41,307 nucleotides of DNA from Mesorhizobium sp. (GTDB lineage: Bacteria; Pseudomonadota; Alphaproteobacteria; Rhizobiales; Rhizobiaceae), in assembly GCF_024509055.1 (NCBI RefSeq), contig NZ_JANINM010000227.1:1-41307 (forward strand), written 5' to 3'. The notes beneath the pieces were generated by a model. The model had not been told where the DNA came from. It saw only the letters and a list, made by a program, of their open reading frames with translations, and ran no database searches. Both the position numbers and the translations under genes were made by a program. Positions 39,772 to 41,307 of this stretch are shown here, one piece after another (within the stretch, counting starts at the first letter, position 1; every line of letters starts with the position of its first letter).

Positions 39772-39888
39772 GCTCACTGGCCCGAGGGCCGAAGCGAGCC
39801 GCGATATAAGGGAGGCAGGTGTGCGAAGTCAAGGCGATGTGCGGACGTTATTCCGTCGACCGATTTCGGACCCTGCCGGTGCCCGCGC

Positions 39889-40569
39889 TCAGCCTGCGGC
39901 GGCGATCAGCCGTTCCGCCAGACCCGGCGTCAGCGTGTCGAAGTGCGAGATCACCAGGGTGGGTTCGAATTCCCGTACGTGGCGCTCGGTATAACCGAAA
40001 TCGACGGCCACCACCGGAATGCCGGCTGCCTTCGCCGTGTCGATGTCGGTCTGCGAATCGCCGACCATAAGAGCGTTGTGCGGATCGCCGCCTGCCTTTC
40101 TTATGGTCTCGGTGAGATGACGCGGGTCCGGCTTGCGAAACGCGAACGTGTCCTGGCCGCAGATCGCCGAAAAATAGCTGGTCATGCCGAGCGCCTCGAT
40201 CAGCGCAATGGAGTTCGCCTCATACTTGTTGGTGCAGACCGCTAGGAGATAGCCCGCAGCCTGAAACCGGTCGAGCGCGGCAATGACGCCGGGGTAGGGG
40301 CGCGACTTGCCCGGGATGTTGATCGTGTAGTGATCGAGAAAGAGCTTCAGCAGCCGGTCGTGCTCATCCACCGCCAACGACTTCCGCTGTGCGGCATGCG
40401 CGCGCTCGATCATGACGCGACCGCCCTGGCCGACGAAGCGTTTGAACCCCGCCTCGTCCACAGCCGCCAGCTCGCTTGCCGCCAGGCTGTGGTTGAGACT
40501 GTCGAGCAGGTCGGGCGCCGTATCGATCAGCGTCCCGTCGAGGTCGAACACGATGATCGGTCGGGTCAT
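39889..40569 (-). CDS. gph: Phosphoglycolate phosphatase, HAD family
   Basis: A 226-residue HAD hydrolase. Motif I is [14 protein letters not shown], motif II lies in AVCTNKYE, and motifs III/IV are FAFRKPDP and [16 protein letters not shown]. The cap domain type and length fit Gph, which dephosphorylates 2-phosphoglycolate; other HAD phosphatases of this size are possible. AGGACT precedes ATG 40569. It is divergent from rpiA with 149 bases between, a sugar-phosphate metabolism pairing. Confidence 0.88.
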   Translation of the reverse strand: MTRPIIVFDLDGTLIDTAPDLLDSLNHSLAASELAAVDEAGFKRFVGQGGRVMIERAHAAQRKSLAVDEHDRLLKLFLDHYTINIPGKSRPYPGVIAALDRFQAAGYLLAVCTNKYEANSIALIEALGMTSYFSAICGQDTFAFRKPDPRHLTETIRKAGGDPHNALMVGDSQTDIDTAKAAGIPVVAVDFGYTERHVREFEPTLVISHFDTLTPGLAERLIAAAG

Positions 40570-40718
40570 GGCCAGTCCTGCAGCGATTGAGTTGCTGCAG
40601 GCGATACAGGCTGCACACCGTCCAGGCAAGGCGACTTAACCAGTCCACAGCAGAGCCTTTGACGGGGCAGGCAAAAATGCTAGGAGGCGCGCGAAACCAA
40701 GCGAAATCGGGGCTCTGG

Positions 40719-41307
40719 ATGGATGCGAGGCAGTTGAAGGTCGAGGCCGCGCGGGCGGCGCTTGCCCATGTCGGCGACGGCATGCGGCTTGGCATCGGCA
40801 CCGGCACCACGGCCGAGGAATTCGTGCGGCTGCTGGCCGAGAAGGTGGCGACCGGCCTCCGGATCGTCGGCGTGCCGACTTCGGAGCGTACGGCGGCACT
40901 TTGCCGCGAGCTTGGCGTGCCGCTTTCGACGCTGGAAGAAACGCCCGAACTCGACCTCACTGTCGACGGCGCCGACGAGGTCGATCCGGAGCTGACCCTG
41001 ATCAAGGGTGGCGGTGGCGCGCTGCTGCGCGAAAAGATCGTCGCCGCCGCCTCCGAGCGCATGATCGTCATTGCCGATCGCTCCAAGATGGTCGAGACGC
41101 TCGGCCGTTTCCCGCTGCCTATCGAGGTCAACAAATTCGGCCTGCGCGCCACCGAAATCGCCGTTGGCGCGGCAGCGGCAAGCCTTGGCCTTTCGGGCCC
41201 CATTACATTGAGGATGACGGGGAGCCAGCCATTTGTTACAGACGGCGGCCATTTTATCCTCGATGCATCTTTTGGCCGCATTCCGGATACAAGAGCGCTT
41301 TCGAATG
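40719..41307 (+). CDS. rpiA: Ribose-5-phosphate isomerase A, partial (runs off the window)
   Basis: The first 196 codons of RpiA, which interconverts ribose 5-phosphate and ribulose 5-phosphate. Signatures are [61 protein letters not shown] (substrate Asp and catalytic Glu), and [14 protein letters not shown]. About 35 C-terminal residues lie beyond position 41307. I choose ATG 40719, which gives the usual family start; an in-frame ATG at 40677 would add 14 residues. The ribosome site is weak. Confidence 0.93.
   Translation, partial: MDARQLKVEAARAALAHVGDGMRLGIGTGTTAEEFVRLLAEKVATGLRIVGVPTSERTAALCRELGVPLSTLEETPELDLTVDGADEVDPELTLIKGGGGALLREKIVAAASERMIVIADRSKMVETLGRFPLPIEVNKFGLRATEIAVGAAAASLGLSGPITLRMTGSQPFVTDGGHFILDASFGRIPDTRALSN

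Noticed and set aside
1..41307. CRISPR arrays, insertion sequences or prophage genes
   Set aside because: No regularly spaced repeats, transposase, integrase or phage structural gene was found in any frame.

Overview
The window is GC-rich, gene-dense chromosomal DNA from an alphaproteobacterium, most likely a Mesorhizobium-like member of the Rhizobiales. This rests on the gene families seen (DUF982, DUF1289, TIGR02281-type aspartic protease, rhizobial TPR-type nucleotide cyclase, octopine/nopaline-type amino acid ABC permeases) and on an EcfG-type stress promoter. No insertion sequence, phage gene, integrase or CRISPR array was seen.

Layout. 1-3.2 kb: a DUF982 gene behind a general-stress promoter, then a flotillin-like SPFH protein with a CRP-like site in its leader. 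3.3-7.9 kb: a leftward set (D-arginine-dehydrogenase-like FAD enzyme, orphan peptide-binding protein, penicillin-binding-type serine hydrolase) divergent from an XRE-cupin regulator, with a palindrome between them. 8-18 kb: housekeeping genes (dusA, retropepsin-like protease, DUF1289, cobT, histidine kinase, nuclease, GST, uracil-DNA-glycosylase-like protein, Lrp regulator, DUF3299, GNAT, AlkD-like glycosylase, beta-hydroxyacid dehydrogenase). 18.2-20.6 kb: a basic-amino-acid-type ABC transporter without an ATPase gene. 20.7-24.6 kb: molybdenum cofactor genes mobB, mobA and moaA mixed with an EamA exporter and two small secreted proteins; mobA has lost its centre. 24.8-31.6 kb: DUF971, PPOX flavoprotein, a MarR/hydrolase pair with twin operators, rhodanese, a large L,D-transpeptidase and small envelope proteins. 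39.4-41.3 kb: a tiny membrane protein, tRNA-Val(CAC), gph and the start of rpiA.

The most unusual part is 31.6-39.4 kb. A class III nucleotide cyclase (TolB-like and TPR domains) is followed by one 1438-residue reading frame that joins a cytochrome P450 to a DyP-type heme peroxidase through a membrane hairpin. A Crp-family cyclic-nucleotide regulator follows in convergent orientation. A perfect TGTGA-N6-TCACA palindrome sits between cyclase and fusion gene, a second lies beyond the regulator gene, and a 9/10 copy lies upstream of the SPFH gene. All three are intergenic. I infer a self-contained cyclic-nucleotide circuit controlling a double-heme, membrane-anchored oxidative enzyme. I know of no described system of this make-up, but could not search for one.

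All calls come from reading the sequence and from memory of protein families; no search or alignment was run.
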